Made by a program: the position numbers and the translations under genes. Below, in pieces: positions 44,939 to 53,358 of a stretch of 55,595 nucleotides of DNA. Positions within the stretch are counted from its first letter, which is position 1. The number at the start of each line of letters is the position of its first letter. The notes below the pieces were generated by a model. It worked only from the letters and a program-made list of their open reading frames with translations. It was not told the origin of the DNA and did not search any database. The DNA lies in NCBI GenBank assembly GCA_945883495.1, contig CAMCXS010000037.1, forward strand, positions 1 to 55,595, read 5' to 3'. This stretch comes from Akkermansia muciniphila. GTDB taxonomy: Bacteria > Verrucomicrobiota > Verrucomicrobiia > Verrucomicrobiales > DEV007.

Positions 44939-45547
44939 ATGCCCACCCTCGTCGCCGAGTCAAAGACCATCCAGCGCGACTTGCTCACCGCCGAGGACTT
45001 CCTTGACTGGTTGGAGCCGGGTGTTCATGCCGACCTTATTGACGGCGAAACCGCCATGCACTCTCCAGTCAATCTCCGCCACGCTAATCTGCTCAACTTC
45101 GTCGATCGTCTCTTAGGCAGTTACATCGACAAACACCGCCTCGGGGCCCTCTACCGCGAGGTGGTCGCGGTGCGGCTCGGTTCTCGCAATGTCTTCCTGC
45201 CTGACCTCGCCTTCGTTCCCACCGAGCGACTTGCCGGACTGCCCGAGAGCCATATCCCGTTCGCTCCGCCGTTGATCGTGGAGGCGCTGAGCCCGCGCAC
45301 CGCCGGACGCGACGTCGGCCCCAAATTCGCCGCCTATGAAGAGCACGGCGTGGAGGAATACTGGGTGCTCGATCCCGAAACGCTGGAGCACCGGTTCTAT
45401 GAACGGATCGACGGAATCCTTACCGCCTTCGGGGAAGGGGAGGAAGTCATGCATTCCCGGGTCGTGAGTGGCTTCCACTTTCGCCGCTCGTGGCTCGACC
45501 CCGATGCCCTGCCGCCGATCTCCAGTTGCCTGGCGGAGTTTGCGTGA
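44939..45547 (+). CDS. Uma2 family (DUF820) putative nuclease-fold protein
   Basis: 202 residues of the same PD-(D/E)xK superfamily as the gene at 33755. Seen: LIDGETAMHSPV, NVFLPDLAFV (catalytic PD), LIVEALSPRTAGRDVGPKF (E-x-L-S-P-x-T-x-x-R-D) and YEEHGVEEYWVLDP. It matches the family consensus more closely than the first copy. It lies 75 bp after tRNA-Pro; such small genes are often found near tRNAs, but there is no sign of integration (no attachment repeat seen). Confidence 0.88.
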   Translation: MPTLVAESKTIQRDLLTAEDFLDWLEPGVHADLIDGETAMHSPVNLRHANLLNFVDRLLGSYIDKHRLGALYREVVAVRLGSRNVFLPDLAFVPTERLAGLPESHIPFAPPLIVEALSPRTAGRDVGPKFAAYEEHGVEEYWVLDPETLEHRFYERIDGILTAFGEGEEVMHSRVVSGFHFRRSWLDPDALPPISSCLAEFA

Positions 45548-45561
45548 GAGTCTCGCGGACT

Positions 45562-46488
45562 TCAGCTAACCGAGCAAATCCCGACCGCTTGTTTGAGCGA
45601 GGCCATTTTGTCCTCCCGTTTCGGGATGAATTCTTGGCCGAGGTACCCGGTGTAGCCTGTGGCTTGGATCGCCCGGACGATTGCTGGATAGTTCAGCTCC
45701 TGGGTTTCGTCGATTTCCGCCCGGCCGGGGACGCCGCCGGTGTGGTAATGCGCGATGTGAGCGTGATGCTTTTGGATCGTCGCGATGACATCGCCTTCCA
45801 TGATTTGCATGTGGTAAATGTCGTAGAGCAGCTTGAAATGGGGCGTGGCGCCGAGCCGTTCGCAAAGGGCGGCGCCCCAGGCGGTGTGATCGCACATGTA
45901 ATCCGGGTGATTCACCTTGCTGTTGAGCAGCTCCATCACCAGGGTCACGCCCAACGTTTCCGCTTTCGGAAGAAGGCGCTTTAAGCCGATGGCGCAGTTT
46001 TCCAAGCCTTGCTCGTCGCTCATGCCATCGCGGTTGCCGCTGAAGCAGATGATTTGCTTGAAGCCGGCGGCGGCGCTGGTTTCGAGGAGCGGTTCGTAGG
46101 CTTGGATCAAGAGGTCGTGGTGTTCCAGCCGGTTCCAACCTTTCGGGATGGGGCCGATCTTGACTCCGCCCGGGCCTTCAATGGTCGGAAAGCTCACCAT
46201 GGCGCAGTGGAGGCCGTGCGCTTGGACGATCGGGAAATCCGCGGGATCGAGCAGCTCGATGGATTCCAAGCCGATCTCTTTGGCCGCTTGGCAAAGGGTT
46301 TCCAGAGGAACGCCTTTGTAACACCACTTGCAGACGGAGTGCCGCACTTTGCCTCCCCCGGCGGCAGCGTCTGCCGCTTCCAGTTGGCTACGCAGCAGGG
46401 CGGAGAGGGCGGTCACTCCGAGGCTGGCGGCGACACCGCGCTGCAAAAAGTCACGCCGGGGCGAAGCGGAAGGCTGGGCAAAATCCAT
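45562..46488 (-). CDS. Tat-exported sugar-isomerase-like TIM-barrel protein (hydroxypyruvate isomerase-like)
   Basis: 308 residues from the ATG at 46488. Twin-arginine signal SPRRDFLQRGVAASLGVTA, then an AP-endonuclease-2/xylose-isomerase-like TIM barrel: WCYKGVPLETLCQAAKEIGL, VTLVMELLNSKVNHPDY, LLYDIYHMQIMEGDV, HYHTGGVPGRAEI and YLGQEF, giving the usual metal ligands Glu, Asp/His and Glu. This is like the hydroxypyruvate isomerase family (Hyi), but many Tat-exported homologues in PVC bacteria have unknown sugar substrates. The in-frame extension up to 47079 is repeat-derived. Upstream lies tandem array B. Confidence 0.85.
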   Translation of the reverse strand: MDFAQPSASPRRDFLQRGVAASLGVTALSALLRSQLEAADAAAGGGKVRHSVCKWCYKGVPLETLCQAAKEIGLESIELLDPADFPIVQAHGLHCAMVSFPTIEGPGGVKIGPIPKGWNRLEHHDLLIQAYEPLLETSAAAGFKQIICFSGNRDGMSDEQGLENCAIGLKRLLPKAETLGVTLVMELLNSKVNHPDYMCDHTAWGAALCERLGATPHFKLLYDIYHMQIMEGDVIATIQKHHAHIAHYHTGGVPGRAEIDETQELNYPAIVRAIQATGYTGYLGQEFIPKREDKMASLKQAVGICSVS

Positions 46489-46542
46489 GCCGTAGGCTAC
46501 GCAGCGGCGCCTCCGGAGTCGAGCCCGACTTTTCCGGTGGGA

Positions 46543-46849
46543 GGAATGATTCTGGCGGGAGGTGGTCTCCTCGCTCCTTTGGGCTCCCGCGTCGGCGGGA
46601 ATGCGTGGCCCACGCTGGATGTGCGTTCCCGAATCGGCGGGAGCGTGTCCCCCAGGTCGGCTGCGTCCTTCCGCCTCGGCGGGAGCACGTCTCCCGCGGC
46701 GGTGCATCTTCCCGCCACGGAGGGAGGGCGTCTCCGGTGCTTGGTGCATCGTCCCGCGCGGGCGGGAATGCGTTGTTGGCGCGGGGAGCATTTTCCCGCC
46801 GCGGCGGGAAGCGCGATCCGCGTCCGGAGCGTTCTCCCGCCGGAGATCT
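46543..46849. repeat. tandem array B: about seven 42-bp units with TCCCGCC/GGCGGGA palindromes
   Basis: TCCCG marks unit starts at 46585, 46627, 46669 (as TTCCG), 46710, 46752, 46794 and 46835 (41-42 bp apart); a weak copy precedes at 46543. The best unit has the perfect 16-bp palindrome TCCCGCCGCGGCGGGA at 46794. Flanks GCGTGTCCC/GAATGCGT are more variable. The last, partial unit ends at 46849, directly against the yciB stop codon (46850-46852, minus strand), and the array runs towards the start of the TIM-barrel gene. There are no spacers, and the high divergence between units suggests an old array. Confidence 0.85.
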
Positions 46850-47521
46850 TCAAGGAACCATGGAAACCTCGATCGCGGTCTCCGTCGCTTCCGCAGCGGC
46901 GACGTCTTCTGGCGGGATGGCGTATTTGCGCATGGGCCGCGTGAGAAGGAAGGCGTAGAGACCGCTGCCCGGCATGACGACGAAGACCTTGAACAGGATC
47001 CAAATTTGCAGACCGGTCGTTTGGTGACCAAAGACCGTGTAGGGATTCGCGTGCCAGAAGGCGAGGCGGATGACTTCATTGGCCACGGCGAGGACGATAA
47101 AGAGGATCATCATGCCCATGGTGAAGCGGTTCCAACCTTCCTGGGTGTAGTGGAAAGTCTTCTCGAAGGCGTATTTGAAGAAATTCTTCTTCGTGGCCAG
47201 GCCAAAGCCGAGGAACGCGGCGAAGGCGGCGTTAAACATGGTCACCTTGATTTGGACCCACACGGGATCGTGGGTGACCAGGGAAATCGAACTGAAGATC
47301 AAGGTGAAGCCGCCGGCAATGAGCGCCAGAATCGGCAGCTTATTGAGAACCACCCGCATCGCGATGAGCGCCAGGATGGTGGTTCCAATGAGAGCCCAGA
47401 TGCCCGCCGTGACGCCGAAGAGGGCATTGACGACGAATAGGGTGATGAGTGGGCCAAACTCGCTCAGGAGGTTGACGGTCTGTTCGAGATTGAACGGGTA
47501 AAGCCGACGAAGAAAGCTCAT
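46850..47521 (-). CDS. yciB: septation protein A / YciB-like inner-membrane protein
   Basis: 223 residues from the ATG at 47521 (an in-frame ATG at 47563 adds a His-rich stretch and is unlikely). Several transmembrane segments: LITLFVVNALFGVTAGI, TTILALIAMRVVL, ILALIAGGFTLIFSS, AFAAFLGFGLAT and MGMMILFIVLAVANEV; loop residues HDPVWVQIKVTMFNAAFAA and QEGWNRFT match IspZ/YciB. The family is linked to cell-envelope integrity and septation. It is the last gene of a minus-strand group after VF530 and DUF3754. Confidence 0.87.
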   Translation of the reverse strand: MSFLRRLYPFNLEQTVNLLSEFGPLITLFVVNALFGVTAGIWALIGTTILALIAMRVVLNKLPILALIAGGFTLIFSSISLVTHDPVWVQIKVTMFNAAFAAFLGFGLATKKNFFKYAFEKTFHYTQEGWNRFTMGMMILFIVLAVANEVIRLAFWHANPYTVFGHQTTGLQIWILFKVFVVMPGSGLYAFLLTRPMRKYAIPPEDVAAAEATETAIEVSMVP

Positions 47522-47598
47522 GTGGTGGTGGTGCCTTGTCAGACGGCGATGTGCCGCCAACATGCTACGGAAATGCAGTCTCCCGCAAGAGGGGATTC

Positions 47599-47862
47599 TT
47601 ACGTTGTTTCTTCAGGCTTGGGTGGGTGCTGAAGAAGGTGATCGATGAACCAAGCTTCCACTTTCTGCCGGGCCCATGGGGTTTTGCGCAGGAAGGTCAG
47701 GCTGGACTTGACGCTCGGATCATACTGAAAGCAGCGGATCGGAACGCGGCGGCTCATTTCCTCCCAGCCGTAATGCGCCTCCAAGGTGGTGACGATGCGT
47801 TCCAGGGTGATCCCGTGCAGAGGATCGCGAGATTTCTGGGGTTGGGGGCCGGTGCTGCTCAT
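47599..47862 (-). CDS. VF530 family (DUF2132) small DNA-binding-like protein
   Basis: 87 residues from the ATG at 47862. The body RDPLHGITLERIVTTLEAHY (two parts), GWEEMSRRVPIRCFQYDPSV and KSSLTFLRKTPWARQKVEAW is a near-textbook VF530 domain; this small helical fold was first solved from Vibrio fischeri and suspected to bind DNA. The function is not established. It begins 5 bp after the DUF3754 stop and is 78 bp before yciB, so the three genes are probably one operon. Confidence 0.88.
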   Translation of the reverse strand: MSSTGPQPQKSRDPLHGITLERIVTTLEAHYGWEEMSRRVPIRCFQYDPSVKSSLTFLRKTPWARQKVEAWFIDHLLQHPPKPEETT

Positions 47863-47867
47863 CGGGT

Positions 47868-49247
47868 TCAGACGGTAACGCCGCTGTAGCGATACGCGGT
47901 GTCCCAAATGTCATCCAGAATGTGCAGGGCATCGGCCAAAGGCGGAATCTGGAGGTGCCCCTGGGCGTCCGTGGTCAGGAGCGGCACGGTTTCTCCGGCG
48001 CGGTTCCGGCCTTGAATCCGGCTCAGGTTCTTGATCGGCCCCTGGATGTCGAAGTTGATGACGGTGCCAAACTTTTCGCGCATCCAGGACTCAATCGAGG
48101 CATCGAGCTGCGCCGCAGTCATTGGTTGGCCGCCGTTGGCGAGCAGGTGGTAGTAGACCAGCATGGCTTCTTTGCATTCCTCTTCCTCGGCGCTGTCGAG
48201 CAAGCGGCTGAAGACGGACTGATTCGTGGCCAAGTTGCGGTAAAAGAGGTTCTCGGCGACGAGCTTGAGGAAGTTGTTCCGCTTATTCTTGTAGGTGTTC
48301 CACTGCTTGAACGCGAAGCCGCCCAGGGCCAGGATGATGGTGAAAATCGCGCTCAGCGCGGCCAAGGCCTGGACGCTATTGTGCTGCTCCAGCGGGTCGA
48401 TTTGGTGACGCAACCACGTCCACCCCATGGCGATGGCCACCGCCACGACGAGGATCACAAATTGTCCGCCCACCTTGGCCATGACCGCCGCCCCGGCGCC
48501 GATCGCGGGGACGCTCATCATGATCTTGTCCTTCTTCGTCATGCTGATCCGGACGTTGGGAAAGAGCAGTTCCAGGTCGCACTTCGGCACGTCCTTGTAG
48601 TGGTAGGTGTAAATCTTGCCCGGCTTGAAGCGCAGGTCCGGGCGAGTGCCAGTTTTGCGGTGCTTGGGCGTGATGAAGTGACTCTCATCCTTGAAGTGCA
48701 GCAGGAGAATCACGCAATCCCAGAACTCCGCCTCGACATCAACCTGGCGGAACATGCGCGGCACCTTGATTGTCCGGCGCGAGCTGCCTCGGGCGAAGGT
48801 GGCAACGCGCTTGAAGTCGTTGAGATCGACGTCGGTGGCGAGTTCGACCAGCGTGGAGTCCTTGAAGCTGCGCTCCAGTTCTTCCTGAGACACCTCGCGA
48901 TAGTTCGCCCGTTCGGCGAAGGAACGGAAGCTGCCGACCACAGCTTTGGCGGCGGATTCCAGTTCAGCGGCAGGCGCTTCGGTGCAGGTGCGGCCTTCGT
49001 GGTCGGGGTTGAAGCACCAGTAGTGGCTTTTGAATTCCTCGGCTTCCCGGTGGAATTCGAAGTGGGTGTAGGCGGCGAAGAGTTCGCAAAAGTGCTTGAA
49101 TTGATCCTGATCGGCAGGGGAGAGACGGCCGTCCGCCATACAAAGGCTGAGGAGTTCCCGGCGGAGGTAGGGAATGAAGGCCTCGCCTTGGGAGGAAGGA
49201 CCGGATTGCGGTGGCTGTGAAGGTGGCTGCGAACTCACGTCCGCCAT
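47868..49247 (-). CDS. DUF3754 (TMEM143-like) membrane protein
   Basis: 459 residues. A helical N-terminal domain (about 25-120) precedes the conserved DUF3754 core: LYHYKDVPKCDLELLFPNV (seen as YKDVPKCDLELLFPNVRISM), KIMMSVPAIGAGAAVMAKV and a pair of transmembrane helices (GGQFVILVVAVAIAMGW; LSAIFTIILALGGFAFKQW), then a helical C-terminus with AEEEECKEAMLVYYHLL. Human TMEM143 shares the core; the function is unknown. First gene of the DUF3754-VF530-yciB group, divergent from the cytochrome operon at 49556. Confidence 0.85.
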   Translation of the reverse strand: MADVSSQPPSQPPQSGPSSQGEAFIPYLRRELLSLCMADGRLSPADQDQFKHFCELFAAYTHFEFHREAEEFKSHYWCFNPDHEGRTCTEAPAAELESAAKAVVGSFRSFAERANYREVSQEELERSFKDSTLVELATDVDLNDFKRVATFARGSSRRTIKVPRMFRQVDVEAEFWDCVILLLHFKDESHFITPKHRKTGTRPDLRFKPGKIYTYHYKDVPKCDLELLFPNVRISMTKKDKIMMSVPAIGAGAAVMAKVGGQFVILVVAVAIAMGWTWLRHQIDPLEQHNSVQALAALSAIFTIILALGGFAFKQWNTYKNKRNNFLKLVAENLFYRNLATNQSVFSRLLDSAEEEECKEAMLVYYHLLANGGQPMTAAQLDASIESWMREKFGTVINFDIQGPIKNLSRIQGRNRAGETVPLLTTDAQGHLQIPPLADALHILDDIWDTAYRYSGVTV

Positions 49248-49423
49248 TGTAGGCCAGACGGCCCCGCTTTGTAAAACGGCCGTATGGATGCTCCGGAGAG
49301 AAAAAATAAGGTTACGTTGGCGCCCTCTGGCGGCAAGCTCCTTGACCGATGCTCACCGCACGCGATCAATCGGATCTTGCGATGCCCGGCTGCGGGTGTG
49401 AATGGAACTGATGGTCAGAAAGG

Positions 49424-49509
49424 GCGGAATGCGTGGGCGATTCCGCTACGAGAATGAATCTGAGTAGCGGAATTCCCAAGAATTCCGTTCCAGCGTCCAT
49501 CACATTCAT
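49424..49509. promoter_or_regulatory. two inverted repeats 43 bp apart upstream of the cytochrome operon
   Basis: GCGGAAT...ATTCCGC (49424-49430 and 49440-49446, 9-nt loop) and CGGAATTC...GAATTCCG (49468-49475 and 49480-49487, 4-nt loop) share the half-site GCGGAATT and start 43 bp apart (49424, 49467). The rest of the two units is not alike. They may be paired operator sites for the divergent genes, or a vestige of the 42-43 bp array family. The surrounding 49248-49555 interval holds nothing else I can identify. Confidence 0.4.
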
Positions 49510-49555
49510 TCCCCCCCGGCTGCCGCCGCTTTGCATCGTGCAGCGTTGAAGCGAT

Positions 49556-52123
49556 ATGAAACGTGTCATTCTCGCCATTACCTGGTTCTGCCTCTTGTGC
49601 CGAGGCGCGAGCGCGGATCCGGTTCTGTTTCTCGAATCCTATTGCCTGGATTGTCATGACAGCGCGACGAAGAAGGGCGGTATTAATCTGGAGGCAATCG
49701 AGCCGTATGCGCCCTTCGAAACGTGGGTCAAGGTTCACGACGCCGTCGTCCGCGGAGAAATGCCTCCGGTCGGCAAAAAGCAACCCGGCGCCGAGGCGCG
49801 GCGAAGCTTTGTCGCGGAAGTGGATCGCGGGCTGATCCAGGTGGATCAAGCGAGGATTGCCGCAGATGGCCGGTCGATCTTGCGGCGTCTCACGCGGGTC
49901 GAATATGAAAACGCGGTGAAGGATCTTCTCGCGCTATCCGACCTTCATCTTGCCGAGATGCTGCCGGCTGATGGGACGCGACACGGCTTCGACAAGGTTG
50001 GCGAGGCGCTCGACCTTTCCCATGTTCAGCTCGCAAAATATATAGAAGCGGCGGACCGGGCGCTGGATGCTGCCATTGCGACCCGAGCCACGCCACCACC
50101 AGTGGTGAAGCGGAAGATTTATCCAACCGAGTCATTCAAGTTTGATATGAACCTGAAGCTCGGGAGTGCCATCCTTCTCAAGGAAGGGCAACCGGATCCG
50201 TTCTGGCCAGTGCCCACCGTGAAGGGGGATTTGGCGGATCTGGCGGCGATCAAGGCTCCGGATTTTTGGAAGCTGAAGCAATCCGTGGCTCTTCTGACGC
50301 CCAATTTGGAAGGTTGGCGCAAAAGTCTCTTGTTGTCTCCGATGTATTCCGGGCCCTACCGGCTGCGCTTGTCGACGTGGAGCTTCTTGTGGAACGCAGG
50401 GAAGATCGAGCCTGCGGCAGTTTCACAATGCGCCAAGCTGCATACCGGCCCGCGGACGTTGGGCTATTTCGAAGCTCGTTCCCTTTCGCCCCAAGTATAT
50501 GAACTGACGCCATGGCTGGAAATGGGCGATGAGGTCATCTTTGACCCAGCGTCGTTCTTTTGGACGGGGTTGCAAACCCACCAGCGCAAGCCTGGATCCG
50601 AATATGTAGGACCGGCCACGGTGGTCGATTGGATGGAGGTCGAGGGGCCGATTTATGAGCAATGGCCGCCGGAAAGTCATCGTCGTATTTTCGGGAATCT
50701 GCCGATTGTTCCGTTTGATGCTGAGGGTGGGTTGACTCCACCGGCCCGAGTGCAGCCAGTGCAGCGACTGGGCTACGGTTGGCCCAAGCCTCATGAGCTT
50801 CCGTTTCCGGAGCGCAAGCCAGCGTTATGTTCGGTGCGGAGCGAGGAACCGCTGGTGGACGCGAAACGGCTGCTCGCGCCCTTCCTGGAACGCGCGTTTC
50901 GGCGTCCCGTCCGGGAGGCCGAAGTAGACCGGTATGTCACCTTGGTGGCCGGGCGCTTGGAGCAGAAAGACTGCTTTGAGCTTGCGATGCGGCACGCGTG
51001 CAAAGCCGTGCTCACCTCGACGCAGTTTCTCTATCGCCACGAAAAGCCAGGAGCGCTCGATGACTGGGCGTTGGCGACGCGGTTGGCCTTTTGGCTGCAC
51101 AATTCCACTCCAGACGAGGAACTCCTGGTCTTGGCCAAGAACAAGAGGCTGCGGGAGCCGAAAACGTTACAGGCTCAGGTTGACCGCTTGCTGAAGGATC
51201 CACGGAGTGAACGGTTTGTCGCGGACTTCCTCAATCAGTGGCTCAATCTGCGCAACATAGATGCCACTGATCCCGACGCAGCACTTTATCCGGAGTTCCA
51301 TTTGTATCTCAAGGAATCGATGCTCGCGGAGAGCCGGGCCTTCTTTCGCGAATTGATCGCGAAAGATCTGCCAGCGGCGAATCTTGTCGCGTCGGATTTT
51401 GCGATGTTGAATCAGCGATTGGCGGAGCATTACGGCATCCCGGGTGTTTCCGGTCCAGAGATCCGGCGGGTGCAATTGCCGCCCCAGAGCCATCGTGGCG
51501 GTTTCCTCACCCAGGCCGCAGTACTCAAAGTGACGGCGAATGGGACCGTCTCTTCCCCGGTGGTGCGGGGAGTCTTTGTCACGGAGCGGATCCTGGGGCA
51601 GCGAGTTCCTGCCCCGCCGGCTGGGGTTCCTGCGATTGATCCGGACACGCGCGGAGCGACCACCATCCGGGAGCAATTATCCAAGCATCGCGCGGATGCG
51701 AGTTGCGCGGCTTGTCACCGGAAGATGGATCCTCCGGGATTCGCCCTGGAGAGTTATGATGTCATTGGCGGATACCGGGAGCGCTATCGATCCTTGGAGA
51801 AGGGCGTGCCGGTGAGCTTCCGTTTTCCGGACGGGACGGGCGTCCGCTACAGAGAAGGACCACCGGTGGATCCCAGTGGAGAAACGTCTGGCGGCGAGCC
51901 GTTTGCCGATTGGGCCAGTTTCCAATTGATTGCCCTGGCTCATCCGGATGTGATCGCCCGGGCTTTTGCGGGGCAAATGCTGACCTATGCCACTGGCGCG
52001 GAGATCAGCTATGCGGACCGGCGTGAGCTGGAGCACATCTTGGAGAAGACCAAACCATCCCAATACGGGATCCAATCTCTGATTCATGCCATCGCGCAAA
52101 GCACGCTGTTTCGCACAAAATGA
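49556..52123 (+). CDS. DUF1587/1592/1588/1585 planctomycete-type cytochrome c protein
   Basis: 855 residues. Signal peptide 1-20; an N-terminal haem c site CLDCH (about 29-33) in LESYCLDCHDSATKKGGINL; then DUF1587 (ILRRLTRVEYENAVKDLLAL), a long beta domain, DUF1595/DUF1592 (FLERAFRRPVREAEVDRYV, LATRLAFWLHNSTPDEEL, FLNQWLNLRNIDATDPD), DUF1588 with a second haem-like motif CAACHRKMDPPGFALESYD and DUF1585 at the end (LIHAIAQSTLFRTK). This is the standard order of the family, which is inferred to act in periplasmic oxidations. Stop and next start overlap as ATGA. Confidence 0.93.
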   Translation: MKRVILAITWFCLLCRGASADPVLFLESYCLDCHDSATKKGGINLEAIEPYAPFETWVKVHDAVVRGEMPPVGKKQPGAEARRSFVAEVDRGLIQVDQARIAADGRSILRRLTRVEYENAVKDLLALSDLHLAEMLPADGTRHGFDKVGEALDLSHVQLAKYIEAADRALDAAIATRATPPPVVKRKIYPTESFKFDMNLKLGSAILLKEGQPDPFWPVPTVKGDLADLAAIKAPDFWKLKQSVALLTPNLEGWRKSLLLSPMYSGPYRLRLSTWSFLWNAGKIEPAAVSQCAKLHTGPRTLGYFEARSLSPQVYELTPWLEMGDEVIFDPASFFWTGLQTHQRKPGSEYVGPATVVDWMEVEGPIYEQWPPESHRRIFGNLPIVPFDAEGGLTPPARVQPVQRLGYGWPKPHELPFPERKPALCSVRSEEPLVDAKRLLAPFLERAFRRPVREAEVDRYVTLVAGRLEQKDCFELAMRHACKAVLTSTQFLYRHEKPGALDDWALATRLAFWLHNSTPDEELLVLAKNKRLREPKTLQAQVDRLLKDPRSERFVADFLNQWLNLRNIDATDPDAALYPEFHLYLKESMLAESRAFFRELIAKDLPAANLVASDFAMLNQRLAEHYGIPGVSGPEIRRVQLPPQSHRGGFLTQAAVLKVTANGTVSSPVVRGVFVTERILGQRVPAPPAGVPAIDPDTRGATTIREQLSKHRADASCAACHRKMDPPGFALESYDVIGGYRERYRSLEKGVPVSFRFPDGTGVRYREGPPVDPSGETSGGEPFADWASFQLIALAHPDVIARAFAGQMLTYATGAEISYADRRELEHILEKTKPSQYGIQSLIHAIAQSTLFRTK

Positions 52124-53358
52124 CGACGATTCCCCGCCGACGCTTTCTCCGTGCCGCTGGCGCCCTGCTGGCGTTGCCGCTTTTTGAATCCTCCGGGGCC
52201 TCCGCGCCGCCGCGCCGGTTGGTATTTATCATGACCAACATGGGAGTGATGCCTCGCTATTTCTTTCCGGCGGGGATGGGGCGGGACTACGAATCGACTC
52301 CATATTTGGAGCTGCTCCAGTCGCATCGAAATCGGTTCACGGTGTTGAGTGGCGTCTCGCATCCAGGAGTCGATGGACAACACCTCTCCGAGAAAAGCTT
52401 TTTGAGTGGTGCCCCGCACCCGGCGGCGAGCAATTTCCAGAACAGCCTTTCCGTGGATCAGCTGGCGGCGGAACAGATCGGCCCACAAACACGGTTTTCT
52501 TCTTTGGTGTTGCGGGTCGGTAAGGGGCACGAGGGGACGCCGAGCACGACGCGCGACGGGGTGGCGATTCCGCCCGAAGCGAGTCCCGCCGGGCTCTACC
52601 GGAAGCTGTTTGTGCAAGGCTCGCCGCGGGAAGTGGAGCGCAATATAGGCGACTTGCGGAAGGGCGGGAGTATTCTCGACTTCGTGCGCCAGGAGGCGCG
52701 AGGTTTGGAGAAGGAATTGCCTGCCCGAGACAGGGAGCGCTTGGATCAATATTTTACGTCGGTGCGCGAACTTGAGGCGCGGTTACAACATGCGGAAGCG
52801 TGGGAACACAAGCCAAAACCGGCGGTATCCGCGCCGGAGCCGAGGGATATTCCCAGCGATGCCGAAGTGGAGGCGCAAACCAACCTGATGTATGACACGA
52901 TGCGGCTGGCGCTGGAGACCGATAGTACGCGCGTGGTCAGTATGTATTTGGGGCCTTTGCTGATCACACCCAATATCCCTGGAGTGAGAAATCAGACGCA
53001 TGCATTGACCCATCACGGCAATGACGAAGCCAAGATCGCCGAATTGCGCAAGATCGAGGAAGCTCAATTTCGCAGCTTGTCCCGTCTGCTGGCGGCGTTG
53101 ACCGAGGTGCGTGAGGGGGCGGGGACGCTGCTCGATGAAACCATGGTGCTCTATGGTTCCAATCTGAGCAACGCAAATGCCCACGATACGACAAATCTTC
53201 CGATTCTCCTCGCGGGTGGCGGTTTTTCGCATGGGCAGCATGTTGCTTTTGATCGCAAACAAAACAAGCCACTGGCCAATCTGTTCGTCACGATGTTGCA
53301 GCGCGCCGGTCTTGAGATAGACCAGTTCTCCAGCAGCAATGGAACCATCACCTTATGA
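52120..53358 (+). CDS. DUF1552 domain-containing protein, Tat-exported
   Basis: 412 residues. Twin-arginine signal PRRRFLRAAGALLALPL, then the DUF1552 body: LVFIMTNMGVMPRYFFPAG, NRFTVLSGVSHPGVDG, YTFLSGAPHPA-like ESFLSGAPHPAASNFQNSL region (52400), MRLALETDSTRVVSMYLGP, ALTHHGNDEAKIAEL and MVLYGSNLSNANAHDTTNLP. DUF1552 is the usual partner of DUF1587-1592 cytochromes, as DUF1501 is for DUF1549/1553. Both ends overlap neighbours by ATGA, so translation is coupled. Confidence 0.93.
   Translation: MTTIPRRRFLRAAGALLALPLFESSGASAPPRRLVFIMTNMGVMPRYFFPAGMGRDYESTPYLELLQSHRNRFTVLSGVSHPGVDGQHLSEKSFLSGAPHPAASNFQNSLSVDQLAAEQIGPQTRFSSLVLRVGKGHEGTPSTTRDGVAIPPEASPAGLYRKLFVQGSPREVERNIGDLRKGGSILDFVRQEARGLEKELPARDRERLDQYFTSVRELEARLQHAEAWEHKPKPAVSAPEPRDIPSDAEVEAQTNLMYDTMRLALETDSTRVVSMYLGPLLITPNIPGVRNQTHALTHHGNDEAKIAELRKIEEAQFRSLSRLLAALTEVREGAGTLLDETMVLYGSNLSNANAHDTTNLPILLAGGGFSHGQHVAFDRKQNKPLANLFVTMLQRAGLEIDQFSSSNGTITL

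Noticed and set aside
44865-45547. Integrated element at tRNA-Pro
   Set aside because: No duplicated tRNA 3' end, integrase or composition break was found near the Uma2 gene.
46489-47079. Open frame extending the TIM-barrel protein upstream
   Set aside because: It is the translation of array B plus antisense yciB; the Tat signal starts at 46488.
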